Made by a program: the position numbers and the translations under genes. Below are positions 47,766-48,367 of a DNA stretch of 48,367 bases, piece by piece. Position 1 is the stretch's first letter, and every line of letters starts with the position of its first letter. The DNA comes from a virus. Below the pieces are notes generated by a model. The model was given only the letters and a program-made list of their open reading frames with translations. It ran no database searches and was not told where the DNA came from. Location: positions 1-48,367 of IMG/VR virus record IMGVR_UViG_3300028840_001720; one strand, given 5' to 3'.

Positions 47766-48315
47766 CGTTGCTTGTCGTTTCCACGATGCTTTCCTCAATC
47801 CCAGCGATCATTTCGACCACTTCAGCCACTTCGCCCCATCGAACAGTGGGAAGCCCGATAAGCGCCCATGTCATTGCCGGTGGTGGTTTGGTAGACAATT
47901 GCCGAAGTTCGGTTTCCTTCTCCTCTTCAGCACCGCCTAGCAGCGTTTCTAGCCAGTCGTCGCTGTCGATTTCCGCAAGCAACTCCGACAGCTTCGCGTC
48001 ATCTGTTTCCGCCATCTCCGCCAGCGGATCGAGCGCCGCTAAAAGTTTGTTGGCCTCGTCCTCGGTCACGTCGAGTACCAGACACGGCCATTTCGTCGAG
48101 CCATCCAGGTCCGCCCGCAGATGCCCGTCTATGATCTCCAGCGTGCCGTCTGGTAGCTCACGGGTGAGAATCGCATCGGCAATGCCAACCTCCGCCAGGA
48201 CGCCCCGCAGGGCATTCTGTTGTGCCTCTGGGTGGACCCGCCAGTTGCGCGGATTTGGCCGCAACTCGCTGGCCTTTACCCGTCGCAGACTTTTGATTCG
48301 GTCTCGTAGTTTCAT
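47758..48315 (-). CDS. ParB/Srx-like domain protein
   Basis: 185 residues. The N-terminal domain (ASELRPNPRNWRVHPEAQQNALRGVLAEVG, LEIIDGHLRADLD) is a ParB/sulfiredoxin-like fold, in which related proteins bind DNA or hydrolyse nucleotide; the acidic C-terminal part (LAEIDSDDWLETLLGG) is separate. Phages often carry these beside methyltransferases in modification modules. It is the first gene of the late operon at the right end. The promoter is not evident; the gap to the contig end shows only a T run. Confidence 0.8.
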   Translation of the reverse strand: MKLRDRIKSLRRVKASELRPNPRNWRVHPEAQQNALRGVLAEVGIADAILTRELPDGTLEIIDGHLRADLDGSTKWPCLVLDVTEDEANKLLAALDPLAEMAETDDAKLSELLAEIDSDDWLETLLGGAEEEKETELRQLSTKPPPAMTWALIGLPTVRWGEVAEVVEMIAGIEESIVETTSNDG

Positions 48316-48367
48316 GACTACCCCAGACGGACGGACTTTGTTGCAAAAAAACGCACTACGCGGACAG

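Noticed and set aside
1-48367. Temperate lifestyle with integrase and att site
   Set aside because: No tyrosine or serine recombinase was found; the MerR/excisionase-type protein and the tRNA-like element alone are not enough.

Overview
The window is 48,367 bases and reads as a near-complete genome of a tailed, lambda-like siphovirus from an environmental sample. Nearly every gene lies on the minus strand, so the biological order runs from the right end leftward. The first 12 bases recur as the last 12, so the contig is probably one circular or cohesive-ended unit. No integrase is visible. The host is unknown. Dockerin-type calcium loops, a papain-like protease beside holin-like genes, and a secreted protein family I associate with planctomycetes suggest, weakly, a planctomycete or related host.

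Layout, right to left. 48.3-44.2 kb: ParB/Srx-like protein, methyltransferase, radical-SAM protein and large terminase. 44.1-38 kb: small head genes, portal, S49 prohead protease with a nested scaffold, decoration protein, major capsid and connectors. 38-30.5 kb: tail genes, including a G/GT-type frameshift pair and the tape measure. 30.4-30.2 kb: the only convincing plus-strand gene, a proline-rich lipoprotein, and a terminator. 30.2-15.6 kb: the early and replication region, with an HTH protein, HNH nuclease, DnaQ-like exonuclease, RecT-like annealing protein, SSB-like protein, RecD2-type helicase, ERCC4 nuclease, MazG-like protein, Toprim primase and AAA+ helicase, followed by an iteron-bearing region that may be the origin. 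15.3-5.5 kb: pentapeptide-repeat protein, a tRNA-like element, a secreted protein, a likely lysis group and several virion or fibre proteins, including a LamG-like protein with thirteen 24-residue repeats. 5.4-0.07 kb: a coupled glycosyltransferase and sulfotransferase operon.

The most unusual region is 21.1-24.1 kb. A compact CRISPR-Cas cassette lies exactly between the N-terminal and motor halves of a RecD2-like helicase. It holds (a) a coiled-coil protein; (b) a 381-residue protein resembling the C-terminal half of Cas12f/TnpB proteins, but without a recognisable RuvC-I Asp and ending before the zinc ribbon and RuvC-III; (c) a separate overlapping gene with a C-x2-C ... C-x2-C ribbon; (d) an array of 13 identical 36-bp repeats plus one degenerate terminal repeat, with 13 spacers of 35-39 bp; and (e) upstream, a short intergenic segment with a hairpin and an anti-repeat that could be a tracrRNA. 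No adaptation genes are present. My inference is a nuclease-dead, guide-directed binding (CRISPRi-like) system carried by a phage, perhaps against competing mobile elements.
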